NCBI GenBank assembly: GCA_945920215.1
Contig: CAMEJM010000014.1
Location: forward strand, 1 to 39,904
DNA length: 39,904 nucleotides
Direction: 5' to 3'
Origin: an uncultured bacterium
GTDB taxonomy: Bacteria > Bacillota > Clostridia > Oscillospirales > CAG-272
Translations under genes and position numbers: made by a program
The notes under the pieces: model-generated
Databases searched by the model: none
The model's input: only the letters and a program-made list of their open reading frames with translations
What the model was told of the DNA's origin: nothing
In this document: positions 1-8,277 of the stretch, piece after piece
Numbering within the stretch: the first letter of the stretch is position 1
How the letters are laid out: each line of letters begins with the position of its first letter

Positions 1-131
1 GTTTCAAAGTGTTTCTTAACGAGATTCCTCACACTGCTCATCAGTTTCTTACCAAATGTTCAGTGATACGAAATTCTGTTGTCCAATTTTCAATGACCAA
101 GCTCGCCACGGTTTTTACCCGCGACTTTTTT

Positions 132-160
132 ATTATACAGCGTCGCCCCGCTTCTGTCAA
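132..160 (-). promoter_or_regulatory. Consensus downstream promoter, leftward (rRNA-type)
   Basis: The minus strand reads TTGACA (155-160), a 17-base spacer, then TATAAT (132-137), a perfect sigma-A consensus. The leader that follows (1-125) contains TTGAAAATTGGACAA (79-93), resembling the TTGAAAACTGAACA-type motif common in leaders and spacers of Gram-positive rRNA operons. The transcribed gene lies left of the window. An rRNA or tRNA operon is an inference from the promoter pair and this motif; no mature RNA is present. Confidence 0.7.
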
Positions 161-259
161 GCGTTTTTCACAAATATTTTTTGGTTATTTGTGAAGTCTG
201 CGCGCTGTCACAGCCTGTCCGATGTCCCTCATGCCGAGGTCTTTTAAGGCTGCTCCGGT

Positions 260-289
260 AGTATATCATAGTAAAAAGCGCTTTGTCAA
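260..289 (-). promoter_or_regulatory. Upstream promoter of a tandem leftward pair
   Basis: On the minus strand TTGACA (284-289) is followed after 18 bases by TATACT (260-265). It fires leftward, away from yqhQ. It lies about 120 bases behind a second, perfect promoter, an arrangement typical of rRNA operons in Clostridia and Bacilli. Confidence 0.7.
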
Positions 290-465
290 GCATTTTTTCA
301 AGATTTCGATCACCTTTTTTCGACAAGTGCGGAAAAAAATGTTTTTCCCTGATTTTCTTGCCGTTTCCGACTGATTTCTCCGTCTTGAAAAGCATTCTAC
401 GGCACCCCCGCGTACGCCCGCGCCCGCTGCGCGCCGCTTTCTCTGTGATATTTACAAAATAGCAA

Positions 466-494
466 TTCCATTTTTCTTTGTTTTATGTTATACT
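466..494 (+). promoter_or_regulatory. Probable promoter of the yqhQ operon
   Basis: TATACT (489-494) is preceded after 17 bases by a weak -35 TTCCAT (466-471). It lies about 50 bases before the yqhQ start, in an AT-rich pocket. The region between this site and the divergent rRNA-type promoters holds no gene I can support. Confidence 0.5.
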
Positions 495-546
495 GTTTTT
501 CTAATAGAGAACGATAATTGGGATATAGACAGAAAGAAGAGATAAA

Positions 547-1716
547 ATGAAAGAAAAATGCACTCTCGTCCCAGAACGGCTGAACCGCGTCGGCGGTGAG
601 GCGGTTCTTGACGGCGTGATGATGAAAGCGGGCACCGCATGCCCCACCGCCGTCAGAATGCCAAACGGGAAGATCCGCGTCCTGCCGCGGGAATTCCATT
701 CCGTCAAGGAAAAACACAAATGGATGAATCTCCCCGTCCTGCGCGGGGTCGTGGGCTTTATTGAAACCATGAAGCTCTCCATGAGCGTCCTCACCGCATC
801 CGCCGAGGTCGCGGCGCAGGAGGAAATCAAGGAAAGCAAATGCGACAAATGGATGAAGGAGCACCTCGGCTTCTCGCTGATGGGCATGGTGAGTTTCTTT
901 TCCGCCCTGCTCGGCATTGCGCTGGCGCTCGCTATGTTCATTTATTTGCCCAATCTCGCCTCCACCGGCATTGAACGCCTGTTTCACATAGAGCTGGGCG
1001 TATGGAAGGCGGTAACCGGGGGTGTGTTCAAAATCCTGATTTTTGTTTTGTATATTTATTTGGTTTCTTTTATGCCGGATATCCGCCGCACCTTCCGTTA
1101 CCACGGCGCGGAGCACAAATCCATCGCCTGCTTTGAATCCGGCATGGACCTGACCCCGGCAAACGCCAAGAAATGCACCCGTTTTCATCCCCGCTGCGGC
1201 ACCTCTTTCATGTTCGTCATGATTCTTTTGGGGATTGTTCTCTCCCTTGCCGTGCGTGCGGTTTTGGAAATAGGCTTTTCCATCGATTTCGAAGTGATGA
1301 CCCGCAATGCGCTGGGCGTCAATCTGGAGCCTCTTATCTACACCGGCGTGGGTCTGCTGCTTTTGCCCTTCGTCATGGGGCTGGGGTATGAATTCCTGAT
1401 GTTCGCCGGCAAGCACCCCTCCAACCCGCTTGTGCGCGTTTTTTCGGCGCCGGGGCTGTGGATGCAGCGCCTGACCACCAAGGAGCCGACCGAAGAACAG
1501 CTTGCTGTTGCCATCACCTCCATTTGCTATGCTCTGCCGGAATTCTTCCCGGACTTCCCGCGTGAAAAATATGCGTCCGAAACCGGGTACCTGCCGGACG
1601 AGGAGCAAGCCGAACCGCAAAGCGCCGACGCGCCCGAGGAAACAGAGGTCAAAGACGCGCCGACGGATTCGGACGCCGTTTCCGCACAGGAGAGCGCCCC
1701 GCATGACCCTGCATGA
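547..1716 (+). CDS. yqhQ: YqhQ / DUF1385 family membrane protein
   Basis: This 389-residue integral membrane protein belongs to the DUF1385 (PF07136, YqhQ) family, conserved in Clostridia and Bacilli and of unknown biochemical role. The N-terminus has the family signature NRVGGEAVLDGVMMK, followed by PNGKIRVLPREF. Four hydrophobic spans follow at about residues 112-140, 155-180, 215-240 and 258-280. Between spans two and three is a polar loop with the family motif YHGAEHKSIACFE and then CTRFHPRCGTSF. The acidic C-terminal tail of about 45 residues is low complexity and probably disordered. The start at 547 follows a GAAAGAAGAG ribosome site. It opens an operon: prmC begins 14 bases before its stop. 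In many Clostridia yqhQ lies next to prmC and prfA, which supports the assignment. Confidence 0.93.
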   Translation: MKEKCTLVPERLNRVGGEAVLDGVMMKAGTACPTAVRMPNGKIRVLPREFHSVKEKHKWMNLPVLRGVVGFIETMKLSMSVLTASAEVAAQEEIKESKCDKWMKEHLGFSLMGMVSFFSALLGIALALAMFIYLPNLASTGIERLFHIELGVWKAVTGGVFKILIFVLYIYLVSFMPDIRRTFRYHGAEHKSIACFESGMDLTPANAKKCTRFHPRCGTSFMFVMILLGIVLSLAVRAVLEIGFSIDFEVMTRNALGVNLEPLIYTGVGLLLLPFVMGLGYEFLMFAGKHPSNPLVRVFSAPGLWMQRLTTKEPTEEQLAVAITSICYALPEFFPDFPREKYASETGYLPDEEQAEPQSADAPEETEVKDAPTDSDAVSAQESAPHDPA

Positions 1717-2524
1717 ACTGACTGAAGCTCTGCGCGAGGGCGGCATTGACAACGCCGCGGGAGAAGCGCGAGAACTCTTCTTGCACTTCGGGGGGTTTAC
1801 CCCCGCCGCACTTGTCGGGCAGGACCCGTCGCTTTGGGACCCGCGCCTCTCTGACGCGCTGACCCGCCGCCTTGCGCATGAGCCGCTTCAATACATTTTG
1901 GGCGAATGCGCGTTTTTCCGTGAAACTTATGATGTCTCCCCCGATTGCCTGATTCCGCGCGCAGACACCGAGCTGCTGGTGGAACAGGCAATTGCCCTGC
2001 TCCCGCAGGGCGGCTGCTTTGCCGACCTGTGCACCGGCAGCGGCTGTATCGCCGTCTCGGTGCTCGCCAACCGCACCGATTTGCGGGCGCACGCATATGA
2101 TATTTCCGAGAACGCATTGTCCCTTGCCGAAAGAAACGCTCTGCGTAACGGCGTGGGCGACCGCGTCGCCTTTCACGCCTCGGATCTGCTTCGGGAGGGC
2201 ATTACAGGCACCTTTGACGCCTTGCTCTCCAACCCGCCCTATATCCGCACCGGGGTCATCGATTCTCTTGCGCCGGAGCTGGCATACGAACCTCGCTTGG
2301 CGCTTGACGGCGGAGAAGACGGCATGGTATTTTACCGCGCCATTCTGAGTAACTGCCTCGGAAATCTTGCCCCGCGGGGCGTGATTCTGTTTGAGATCGG
2401 CTACGACCAGGCGGAAGCCATCACCGCTCTTGCCCGCGCATACGGTCTGCACGCGGATGTGCTGCGGGATCTGGGCGGGAACCCGCGCGTGGCGAAACTT
2501 ACCGGCGGCGGCACAAACGCCTGA
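1703..2524 (+). CDS. prmC: Peptide chain release factor N5-glutamine methyltransferase
   Basis: PrmC (HemK) methylates the glutamine of the GGQ motif in RF1 and RF2, using S-adenosylmethionine, in the cytoplasm. The 273-residue length matches the family. Visible are an N-terminal helical substrate domain (about 1-75), the motif YILGECAFF with PRADTELLVEQA, the SAM-binding loop FADLCTGSGCIAVSVL (about 108-123), and the catalytic LSNPPYI (NPPY, about 178-184) that contacts the target glutamine. The start at 1703 (MTLHELTEA) lies inside the end of yqhQ, overlapping by 14 bases with a CAGGAG site upstream, so the two are translationally coupled. A longer in-frame reading upstream is only a shadow of yqhQ. 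Confidence 0.95.
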   Translation: MTLHELTEALREGGIDNAAGEARELFLHFGGFTPAALVGQDPSLWDPRLSDALTRRLAHEPLQYILGECAFFRETYDVSPDCLIPRADTELLVEQAIALLPQGGCFADLCTGSGCIAVSVLANRTDLRAHAYDISENALSLAERNALRNGVGDRVAFHASDLLREGITGTFDALLSNPPYIRTGVIDSLAPELAYEPRLALDGGEDGMVFYRAILSNCLGNLAPRGVILFEIGYDQAEAITALARAYGLHADVLRDLGGNPRVAKLTGGGTNA

Positions 2525-2659
2525 CGTATTGTCCGCGCGCAAGCGCAGAAAATCGTTTCCCCGCGCCGACAGGGTGCCCGGAAGCCCCCGGAACTGCAAA
2601 AACAAAAGAAATTTCAAGCCTGACGGACGTCTCCCGCACTTTACCCGCATGGAGGCTCC

Positions 2660-3676
2660 ATGAAGCATTTGACGGTTGCCCTGCTGTTCGGGGGCAGAAG
2701 TAACGAACACGAAGTCTCGGCGCGCAGCGCGGCCGCGATTCTGAAAGCCCTGCGGGAAGCGGGGCACCGCGTGCTGCCCATCGGTATTCGCCGCGACGGC
2801 GTTTGGTATCTGTGGGGCGGCGGCGCAGACGCGCTGGCAAGCGGCGCATGGGAGAGTTCCCCAGCCCTTTCCCGTATCTGGTTCGGCACCGGCGGCAGCT
2901 TTTTCACCGAAAGCGGGCGCACCTACACCCCCGACGTGGTATTCCCCGCCCTGCACGGGCAGTATTGCGAGGACGGACGTCTGCAAGGCTTCCTCGACTA
3001 CTGGGGGGTGCCCTATGTCGGGTGCGGGGTGGAGTCCTCCGTGCTTTGCATGAACAAAGCTCTGACCAAACGCCTTGCGGCAGACGCGGGAGTCCCGGTT
3101 CTCCCCTGGGTCGCCACCGGGCGTGACGGCGCGGAGGAAGCCGTTCTGCGCAAGTTGTCTTTCCCCCTCTTCATCAAGCCCGCCCGTTCCGGCAGCTCTG
3201 TCGGGGCGGCAAAGGCGGAGTCCCGCGAGGAGCTGAAGACCGCCTTGGATACCGCCTGCGGCGTTGATTCGCTCGTGATGGCGGAACCTCTGTTCCGCGG
3301 GCAGGAGCTGGAGGTCGCCGTGCTGTCCGAGCCGGGGCTGACCGTCTCCCGCGTGGGCGAAATCTGCTGTAAGGCGCCGTTTTACGATTACGAAACCAAA
3401 TACCGCACGTCGGACGCCGAAACGCGCATTCCCGCGCAGATCTCCGATGCCTGCGCCGCAAAGGCGAGAGCGTATGCGGAAGCCGTATTCCGCACTCTGG
3501 GGTGCCGCCACCTTGCAAGGGTGGATTTCTTTGCGAGCGGAGAAGAACTCTTCTTCAATGAAATCAACACCATGCCCGGCTTCACCTCCATCAGTATGTA
3601 TCCCGCCCTCATGCAGGACGCCGGGATCCCTCTACCGGAGCTTCTCACGCGCCTTTTGCGCGCGGCGCTTGTATGA
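2660..3676 (+). CDS. ddl: D-alanine--D-alanine ligase
   Basis: Ddl joins two D-alanines with ATP for the peptidoglycan stem peptide. The 338-residue protein has the N-terminal LLFGGRSNEHEVSARSA motif, the ATP-grasp segment FIKPARSGSSVGAAKA, the omega-loop FYDYETKY typical of D-Ala-accepting ligases, and the magnesium-binding end FFNEINTMPGFTSISMYP. An intact KY in the omega loop argues against a D-lactate ligase of VanA type; a D-Ser specificity cannot be excluded by eye. The start at 2660 follows GGAGG by four bases. The 135-base gap after prmC has no promoter I can see. The stop overlaps the murI start (ATGA), linking two peptidoglycan precursor steps. Confidence 0.93.
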   Translation: MKHLTVALLFGGRSNEHEVSARSAAAILKALREAGHRVLPIGIRRDGVWYLWGGGADALASGAWESSPALSRIWFGTGGSFFTESGRTYTPDVVFPALHGQYCEDGRLQGFLDYWGVPYVGCGVESSVLCMNKALTKRLAADAGVPVLPWVATGRDGAEEAVLRKLSFPLFIKPARSGSSVGAAKAESREELKTALDTACGVDSLVMAEPLFRGQELEVAVLSEPGLTVSRVGEICCKAPFYDYETKYRTSDAETRIPAQISDACAAKARAYAEAVFRTLGCRHLARVDFFASGEELFFNEINTMPGFTSISMYPALMQDAGIPLPELLTRLLRAALV

Positions 3677-4440
3677 TAGGGGTATTTGACAGCGGCATCG
3701 GCGGTCTGACCGCGGTGAAGGAATTGCGCCGCCTGCGCCCCGATCTCGATATTGTATTTTACGCCGATACCGCGCGGATTCCCTACGGCACCCGCTCCCC
3801 CGAAACCATTCGGAAATACGCCGCGCAGGCGCTGACCTTTCTCGCCGCGCAGGGGGCGGACGCCATTCTGATCGCCTGCGGCACCGTTTCCTCGGTGGCT
3901 CTGCCCGCCATCGCCCCCACTTTCCCCTTGCCTCTTTGGGGCGTGGTGGAGCCGGCAGCCGTGTTGGCTTACCATTATTCCCGCAACCATACCATCGGCA
4001 TCATCGGCACGCAGGCGACCATTGAGAGCCACTCCTTTGAAAACGCGCTTTCCCGTCTCGGGCGGGTCAGCACCTGCTCGGTTGCCTGCCCCCTCTTTGT
4101 CTGTCTCGCCGAAAACGGATTTACGGCGGCGGACGACCCGGTGGCGGCGGCGGCAGTCAACCATTACCTATCCGTTTTGCGCCGCACCGAAGCCGACACC
4201 CTGATTTTGGGATGTACGCATTTTCCCCTGCTCGCCGCGCCGATCGCGCGGTATCTGCCGCGGGTGCGGCTTGTCGGGGCGGGAGAATCCGCCGCCGCGG
4301 CGCTGTGCGCGTCAAACCCGCGCGTGGGGCACGGAAACCTGACGGTTTACACCAGCGACAGCCCGTCGGATTTTGCAAAACGCGCCGCGCGCTTCCTCGG
4401 CGCGCCCCTGCCCTGCCGCGTACAGCTAAAAGGCTCGTAA
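3673..4440 (+). CDS. murI: Glutamate racemase
   Basis: MurI interconverts L- and D-glutamate, supplying D-Glu for peptidoglycan. The 255-residue protein has GVFDSGIGGLTAVKEL at the N-terminus (catalytic Asp-Ser), then YADTARIPYG. The two cysteine motifs are ACGTVSS (first catalytic Cys) and LGCTHFPLL (second Cys with His). In most MurI proteins the first motif reads ACNTAS, so Gly replaces the usual Asn here, while Cys and Thr remain. It starts at 3673, overlapping the ddl stop by four bases (ATGA), so coupling with ddl is likely. Length and order of motifs are normal. I expect it to be active, with the Asn change worth a check. Confidence 0.93.
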   Translation: MIGVFDSGIGGLTAVKELRRLRPDLDIVFYADTARIPYGTRSPETIRKYAAQALTFLAAQGADAILIACGTVSSVALPAIAPTFPLPLWGVVEPAAVLAYHYSRNHTIGIIGTQATIESHSFENALSRLGRVSTCSVACPLFVCLAENGFTAADDPVAAAAVNHYLSVLRRTEADTLILGCTHFPLLAAPIARYLPRVRLVGAGESAAAALCASNPRVGHGNLTVYTSDSPSDFAKRAARFLGAPLPCRVQLKGS

Positions 4441-4519
4441 AAAATGCGTGTAAAACGCGCGGTTTTATGTTAGAATAGATACAGAAGAAAGACCCCCCGA
4501 AAGAAAAGGAATTTACATC

Positions 4520-4897
4520 ATGGCAAATTACAGAAGAAACAGAATCAACGACGCCGTCGCGCAGGAGCTTTCGGTTGCGCTGCGCAATGTGCGCGACCCG
4601 CGTATCACCGCCGACCTTGTCTCCGTCACACGGGCGGAGGTTGCGCCCGACCTGCGCAACGCCACCGTCTATTTCTCCTGCATGGGCGACCCGCGCGAGG
4701 TGCGTACCGCCCTGATAAAATGTACCGGTCTGCTCCGCCATCATCTGGCGGAAACCGTCAACCTTCGCCTGACCCCGCAGCTTGTCTTTGTGCATGACGA
4801 TTCCATTGCGCACGGCGCAAGAATCGCGCAGCTGCTGGACGAAATCAAAACCGACGAAACCGACGGGGAGAAGCCGCATGAAAGCGCTGACGATTGA
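4520..4897 (+). CDS. rbfA: 30S ribosome-binding factor A
   Basis: RbfA binds immature 30S subunits near the 16S 5' helix and helps late maturation, notably in the cold. The 125-residue protein has the single KH-like domain of the family: the N-terminal YRRNRINDAVAQELS, then the conserved VRDPRIT, followed by SVTRAEVAPDLRNATVY and a C-terminal VFVHDDSIAHGARI. An AAAGGA site precedes the start. An AT-rich gap of 79 bases after murI holds a TAGAAT hexamer (4471-4476) that may act as an internal promoter. The 3' end overlaps nrnA by 20 bases; rbfA-nrnA adjacency is common in Bacillota and supports both names. Confidence 0.95.
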   Translation: MANYRRNRINDAVAQELSVALRNVRDPRITADLVSVTRAEVAPDLRNATVYFSCMGDPREVRTALIKCTGLLRHHLAETVNLRLTPQLVFVHDDSIAHGARIAQLLDEIKTDETDGEKPHESADD

Positions 4898-5849
4898 CGA
4901 AGTCTGCGCGCGCCTGTCCGGTGCGCGCGACCCCCTGATCCTTGTGCATACAAAGCCGGACGGAGACGCGCTCGGCAGCGCCGCCGCGCTGTATCACTTT
5001 TTCCTTGCCCGCGGGCAAAAGCCCGCCATCGCCTCGCCCGACCCCATTCCCGCGCGGCTCTCTTTTCTGACCGACGGGCTTTCCCTCTCGAACCAACCCG
5101 AGGCGGGGCGCACGGTCATCTCGGTAGACGTCGCCTCCCCCTCACAGCTCGGTGCCTTACAGGAAACCTTTCTGACGGACGCAATCCGTCCCTCTCTGAT
5201 GATCGACCATCACGCCGTCGGTATTCCGTTTGCAGACCACTATGTCCTGCCGGAAGCCGCGGCGACGGGTGAGGTGCTGTGCGGCGTCTTTGCCCATCTG
5301 CACGACAGCGCGCTCTGGACAACTCCTCTGTGTACTTCCCTGTATGCCGCCATTTCTTCGGATACGGGTTGCTTCCGTTATTCCAACGCCACCCCTGCCA
5401 CGCACCGCGCCGCGGCACAGCTTCTGTCCTTCGGCGTGGACGGCGCCGCCGTCAACCATCTGCTCTTTGACAGCAAAAGCCGGGAGCAGATTGCGGCGGA
5501 AGGAATTGTGGCGGCAAAGATACAAACTGCCGCGGGAGGCAGGATCGCCTACGCGGTGATCAGCCGCGCCGACATCGACGGCGCAGGTCTTGCCGACGAG
5601 CATTTTGAAACCGCCATTGACATTGTTCGTTCCCTGCGGGGGGCGACCGTCGCCTTTACCCTCAAGGAGCAGAAAGCCGGCGGTTACCGCGCCTCCCTGC
5701 GCTCCACCGGCGCGGACATGGCAAGCGTTGCCGCCGCCTTTGGCGGGGGCGGACATCTGCGTGCCGCCGGCTGTTCCCTCACGGGCATGACCGCCGAAGC
5801 GGCGGTCGCGGCGCTGCTTGACAAGCTCGCCCCCGCGGCATTGGAGTGA
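4878..5849 (+). CDS. nrnA: Bifunctional oligoribonuclease / pAp phosphatase (DHH-DHHA1)
   Basis: NrnA degrades 2-5-base RNA oligomers and dephosphorylates 3'-phosphoadenosine 5'-phosphate. The 323-residue protein contains the DHH phosphoesterase motifs: VHTKPDGDALGSA (metal-binding Asp), the central Asp in ISVDVAS, DHHAVG (the DHH motif), and SSDTGCFRYSN. The DHHA1 substrate domain ends with GGGGHLRAAG, which grips the nucleotide. The start at 4878 (MKALTIDE) follows GGGGAG and lies 20 bases inside rbfA; a longer in-frame reading begins within rbfA and has no ribosome site. It is the last gene of the operon; a strong terminator lies 65 bases beyond. Confidence 0.93.
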   Translation: MKALTIDEVCARLSGARDPLILVHTKPDGDALGSAAALYHFFLARGQKPAIASPDPIPARLSFLTDGLSLSNQPEAGRTVISVDVASPSQLGALQETFLTDAIRPSLMIDHHAVGIPFADHYVLPEAAATGEVLCGVFAHLHDSALWTTPLCTSLYAAISSDTGCFRYSNATPATHRAAAQLLSFGVDGAAVNHLLFDSKSREQIAAEGIVAAKIQTAAGGRIAYAVISRADIDGAGLADEHFETAIDIVRSLRGATVAFTLKEQKAGGYRASLRSTGADMASVAAAFGGGGHLRAAGCSLTGMTAEAAVAALLDKLAPAALE

Positions 5850-5913
5850 TTTCTCGGGGCGTTTGTTTGCCCATCCCCGTTTTCCTCCGCGCAATTTACC
5901 CTGTATAAATGAG

Positions 5914-5944
5914 AGAGGCGGCGCCCGCGGGCGCCGCCTCTTTG
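5914..5944. terminator. Bidirectional terminator between nrnA and the CNNM gene
   Basis: A 12-bp perfect GC-rich stem (5915-5926 with 5929-5940) with a two-base centre is flanked by A/T on both sides. It sits between convergent genes, so it can serve both transcripts. Confidence 0.8.
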
Positions 5945-5981
5945 AATTGCTTTATGTGAAGTCAATTGTGGAAAATCGAAG

Positions 5982-7271
5982 TTATACCTTTTCCTCCTCG
6001 CGGATCTCCTCTTTCCCGTGCTTCTCTTCCTCCTCTTGGGAAGGCTCGTGTCTGACCACCTGCACGAAGGTCGGGCGGTGCGCGTCCGCTTCCACCACGG
6101 TCAGATCAAGGTTGCGGTACGAAAAGGAGTCTCCCACGGCGGGGATTTTGTCCAGCATCTCGGAAATCCAACCGCCGACGGAAACGCTCCGGGAGTCGCT
6201 TTCCACGTCAAAATAGTCGCAGAAATCGTCCAGCGTTGCCGTGCAGTCCACGCGGTAGGTATCTTCCCCCGTCTGCTTGAATTCCTCGACCACCTCGTCG
6301 TGCTCGTCCCAGATTTCGCCGACCAGCTCCTCCAGGATATCCTCCATGGTCACAATGCCGAGCGTGCCGCCGTACTCGTCAATCACAACGGCAACATGGG
6401 ATTTACTGCTTTGCAGCTCCCGCAGCAGGGTGCGGATGCGCTCTGTCTTGTGAACGAAAATGGGCGGCGTCATCAGCTGCTCGATTGGCTTGTCGGTAAT
6501 CCCGTTTTCGGTGTAGAAGTCCTTTTGGTGCAGCACCCCGATGATGTGGTCGATGTTCTCGTCATACACCAGCAGGCGGGAATACTTTGTTTCATAGAAC
6601 AGACGGGAGATCTCCTGCTTGGAGGCACCCTTTTCAAAGCCCTCGAGATGGACGCGGTGCGTCAGAATATCCTCCGCCCTCAGCTCGGTGAATTCAATCG
6701 CGTTGCGCAGCAAATCTCCCTCGGTGTTGTCAATGCTGCCGTCCTGCTGCACCTCTTCCACCAGCATCAGCAAATCCTCCTGCGACATCTTCGTATCGTC
6801 CTTGGTACGAAAGATCTTGGAGAGCAGTTTTTTCCAAAGGATGAACAGGAAATTGACGGGCGTAAATACCCAAACAAAGAACTGAATCAAAGGCGCCGAA
6901 AATATCACAAAGCGCTCGGCGTTGTCTTTGGCAAGACTCTTCGGGGAAACCTCTCCGAAGATCAGGACCGTCACGGTCACCACGACGGTCGCGACCGTCG
7001 CGCCGATATCCTGCAGCGCCTGCACAAACATCACGGTCGCAACCGACGTCAGAATAATGTTGACAATGTTGTTCCCGATCAGAATGGTGGAGATCAGGCG
7101 GTCGTAATTCTCGGACAGCCTCAGCGCCAGCGCCGCCTGTTTGCTGCCCTTTTCCGCGCGGGTGCGCATGCGCGTTTTATTATAGGTGGAAAACGCCGTT
7201 TCGGTGGCGGAGAAATAGGCGGAGAGTAACAGGCATACCGCCATGGCGGCAATGTATCGCGCGTAACTCAC
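5982..7271 (-). CDS. CNNM / CBS / CorC-HlyC family transporter (hemolysin-like)
   Basis: This 429-residue membrane protein belongs to the CNNM (DUF21) family, linked to magnesium or cobalt efflux and often mislabelled hemolysin. The N-terminal DUF21 domain (about 1-165) has family motifs [22 protein letters not shown] and [12 protein letters not shown] with three or four membrane spans. Two CBS domains follow (about 185-310, with [19 protein letters not shown] closing the second), then a CorC_HlyC domain (about 325-405). The tail is rich in Glu and Lys. The start is GTG at 7271, preceded by GGGAGG. A leader of about 180 bases, with its own promoter and a terminator-like hairpin, precedes it, so metal-responsive attenuation is possible. 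The exact ion is not shown by the sequence. Confidence 0.9.
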   Translation of the reverse strand: MSYARYIAAMAVCLLLSAYFSATETAFSTYNKTRMRTRAEKGSKQAALALRLSENYDRLISTILIGNNIVNIILTSVATVMFVQALQDIGATVATVVVTVTVLIFGEVSPKSLAKDNAERFVIFSAPLIQFFVWVFTPVNFLFILWKKLLSKIFRTKDDTKMSQEDLLMLVEEVQQDGSIDNTEGDLLRNAIEFTELRAEDILTHRVHLEGFEKGASKQEISRLFYETKYSRLLVYDENIDHIIGVLHQKDFYTENGITDKPIEQLMTPPIFVHKTERIRTLLRELQSSKSHVAVVIDEYGGTLGIVTMEDILEELVGEIWDEHDEVVEEFKQTGEDTYRVDCTATLDDFCDYFDVESDSRSVSVGGWISEMLDKIPAVGDSFSYRNLDLTVVEADAHRPTFVQVVRHEPSQEEEEKHGKEEIREEEKV

Positions 7272-7318
7272 AGGCAGAACACCTCCCAGCCGGGCTGCGC
7301 CCTGTTTTCCGAAAAACG

Positions 7319-7365
7319 CAAAAAAGGCATACCTGTACCCTGCGATACAGATATCCCCCGGTATG
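7319..7365 (-). promoter_or_regulatory. Attenuator-like terminator in the CNNM leader
   Basis: Reading leftward, an 8-bp stem with one mismatch (7346-7353 with 7330-7337) is followed by TGCC and a run of six T (7320-7325). An alternative pairing, CATACC (7360-7365 on the minus strand) with GGTATG (7328-7333), uses part of the same terminator arm. Terminator and alternative helix therefore exclude each other, as in riboswitch or attenuation leaders. I do not recognise a known riboswitch class (no M-box core seen). Confidence 0.5.
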
Positions 7366-7458
7366 TATTCAGATTCATACAGTTCGCGTCACAATTGCCA
7401 CTACTGTCGCCGTCCATTTGGATGAAAAGTCCCTCACTTTTTGTTTGATAGTATCTTT

Positions 7459-7487
7459 ATCATACCAAATCTCTCGCCATTTGTCAA
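7459..7487 (-). promoter_or_regulatory. Promoter of the CNNM gene
   Basis: Minus strand TTGACA (7482-7487), 17-base spacer, TATGAT (7459-7464). The predicted start near 7452 gives a 5' leader of about 180 bases before the GTG at 7271. The promoter lies just outside the left island element. Confidence 0.75.
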
Positions 7488-7498
7488 GGTGGCAGACA

Positions 7499-7741
7499 GG
7501 GATAGCGGCGCAGAACAAAATGCGCGAGGGTAAATTTGCAGAGCATAGTAATAGTATAAAAAGGCTTCAGCGTTCTTGATAACTAAATCTGAGGTAGGAA
7601 AGCGCCGTTTGACGCTTTCCTTTTCATTGCGCATTTTTAGCCGTCTTTCCGCGCCTCATCGTACACAGGTACGCCTCACGGCTTGAAAGACGGCTTCTGC
7701 ACCACTCTGCCTGTCTGCCACCGCTTTGGGATAGCGGCGCA
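7499..7741 (+). repeat. Left boundary element of the accessory island (copy L)
   Basis: A ~220-bp structured element. In order it has GGGATAGCGGC and AACAAAATGCGCG (7499-7527), a terminator-like hairpin GGAAAGCG/CGCTTTCC (7597-7620), the block GCGCATTTTTA, a long hairpin with outer stem AGCCGTCTTTC/GAAAGACGGCT and inner CGTAC/GTACG (7638-7695), then CTGCACCACTCTGCC. GGGATAGCGGCGCAG occurs again at its right edge (7729). Two inverted copies of the element lie at 11690-12131, so it brackets the island. Confidence 0.7.
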
Positions 7742-7770
7742 GAGTTGACAAAGAAAGGAAATGAGAGTAT
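7737..7770 (+). repeat. 34-bp leader repeat before the Ntox50-like gene
   Basis: Identical to 10429-10462, before the second toxin gene. It carries a GAAAGGAAATGAG ribosome region. ATG at 7761 opens a nine-codon mini-ORF that overlaps the toxin start at 7774, which may throttle toxin translation. Confidence 0.75.
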
Positions 7771-7773
7771 TCT

Positions 7774-8277
7774 ATGAGTATCAAGGATAAGGAGGGGAAC
7801 CTCCACAGCGAAATAAACGGCAGGTTTATACCGAAAAATGCAAATACATATCAGCAATCGCGAGATATGAAATATCTGACTGTGGAAGAAATCAGTCGGA
7901 TGATGGAATACAACAAAAACCCTGACGAAGTACTGCATCATCTGATAGATGTAGGAGCGGTAAACCTGAATATAAAATGGGGTCTTCAAAACAAGCACAT
8001 AGAGGGGACAAAAAACTACCAACAGGAAATAGAACGCGGAAGAAACCCCAGTATTCTGACGGTAGACCCTGAGGATCTGATACGTAGAAAAGCGGGGACA
8101 GGAAGCGTGGTTTTATCTCACTGTGAAACTTGGTATAATAGAGAAACCATTTCCGACAATAAACAGATAGGATTTGTTGTAGATGAGAAGACCGGGGAAC
8201 GGAGAAACACAAATAGCGCAACAATTCATTATTCAAACGACGGCGTTCATGTAGTACCGAGAAAGGATGGAAAGTGA
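7774..8277 (+). CDS. Polymorphic toxin, type 50 (Ntox50-like) domain
   Basis: The 167-residue protein ends in a domain I recognise as polymorphic toxin type 50 (Ntox50, PF15542), a predicted RNase toxin. Visible motifs in order are LQNKHIEGTKNY (about 84-95), GRNPSILTVDPEDLI with KAGTGS, VDEKTGERRNT, and the final IHYSNDGVHVVP (about 151-162). The N-terminus has no signal peptide but carries INGRFIPKNA, resembling linkers that join toxin domains to phage MuF or portal proteins. So this looks like a stand-alone toxin cassette lacking its carrier. It is followed, with a one-base stop/start overlap, by a 65-residue partner that is probably its immunity protein. Base composition is AT-richer than neighbouring core genes, suggesting transfer. 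Confidence 0.75.
   Translation: MSIKDKEGNLHSEINGRFIPKNANTYQQSRDMKYLTVEEISRMMEYNKNPDEVLHHLIDVGAVNLNIKWGLQNKHIEGTKNYQQEIERGRNPSILTVDPEDLIRRKAGTGSVVLSHCETWYNRETISDNKQIGFVVDEKTGERRNTNSATIHYSNDGVHVVPRKDGK

Noticed and set aside
397-1752. Long minus-strand open frame across yqhQ
   Set aside because: It is a shadow of yqhQ on the opposite strand, with His/Gln/Arg-rich composition and no family match. Similar shadows cover ddl, uvrC, the permease gene and htpG.
7741-7770. TTGACA at 7745-7750 as a promoter for the Ntox50-like gene
   Set aside because: It is only about 10 bases before the ribosome site, so a transcript started from it would lack that site. The shared 34-bp leader is more likely a recombined segment.
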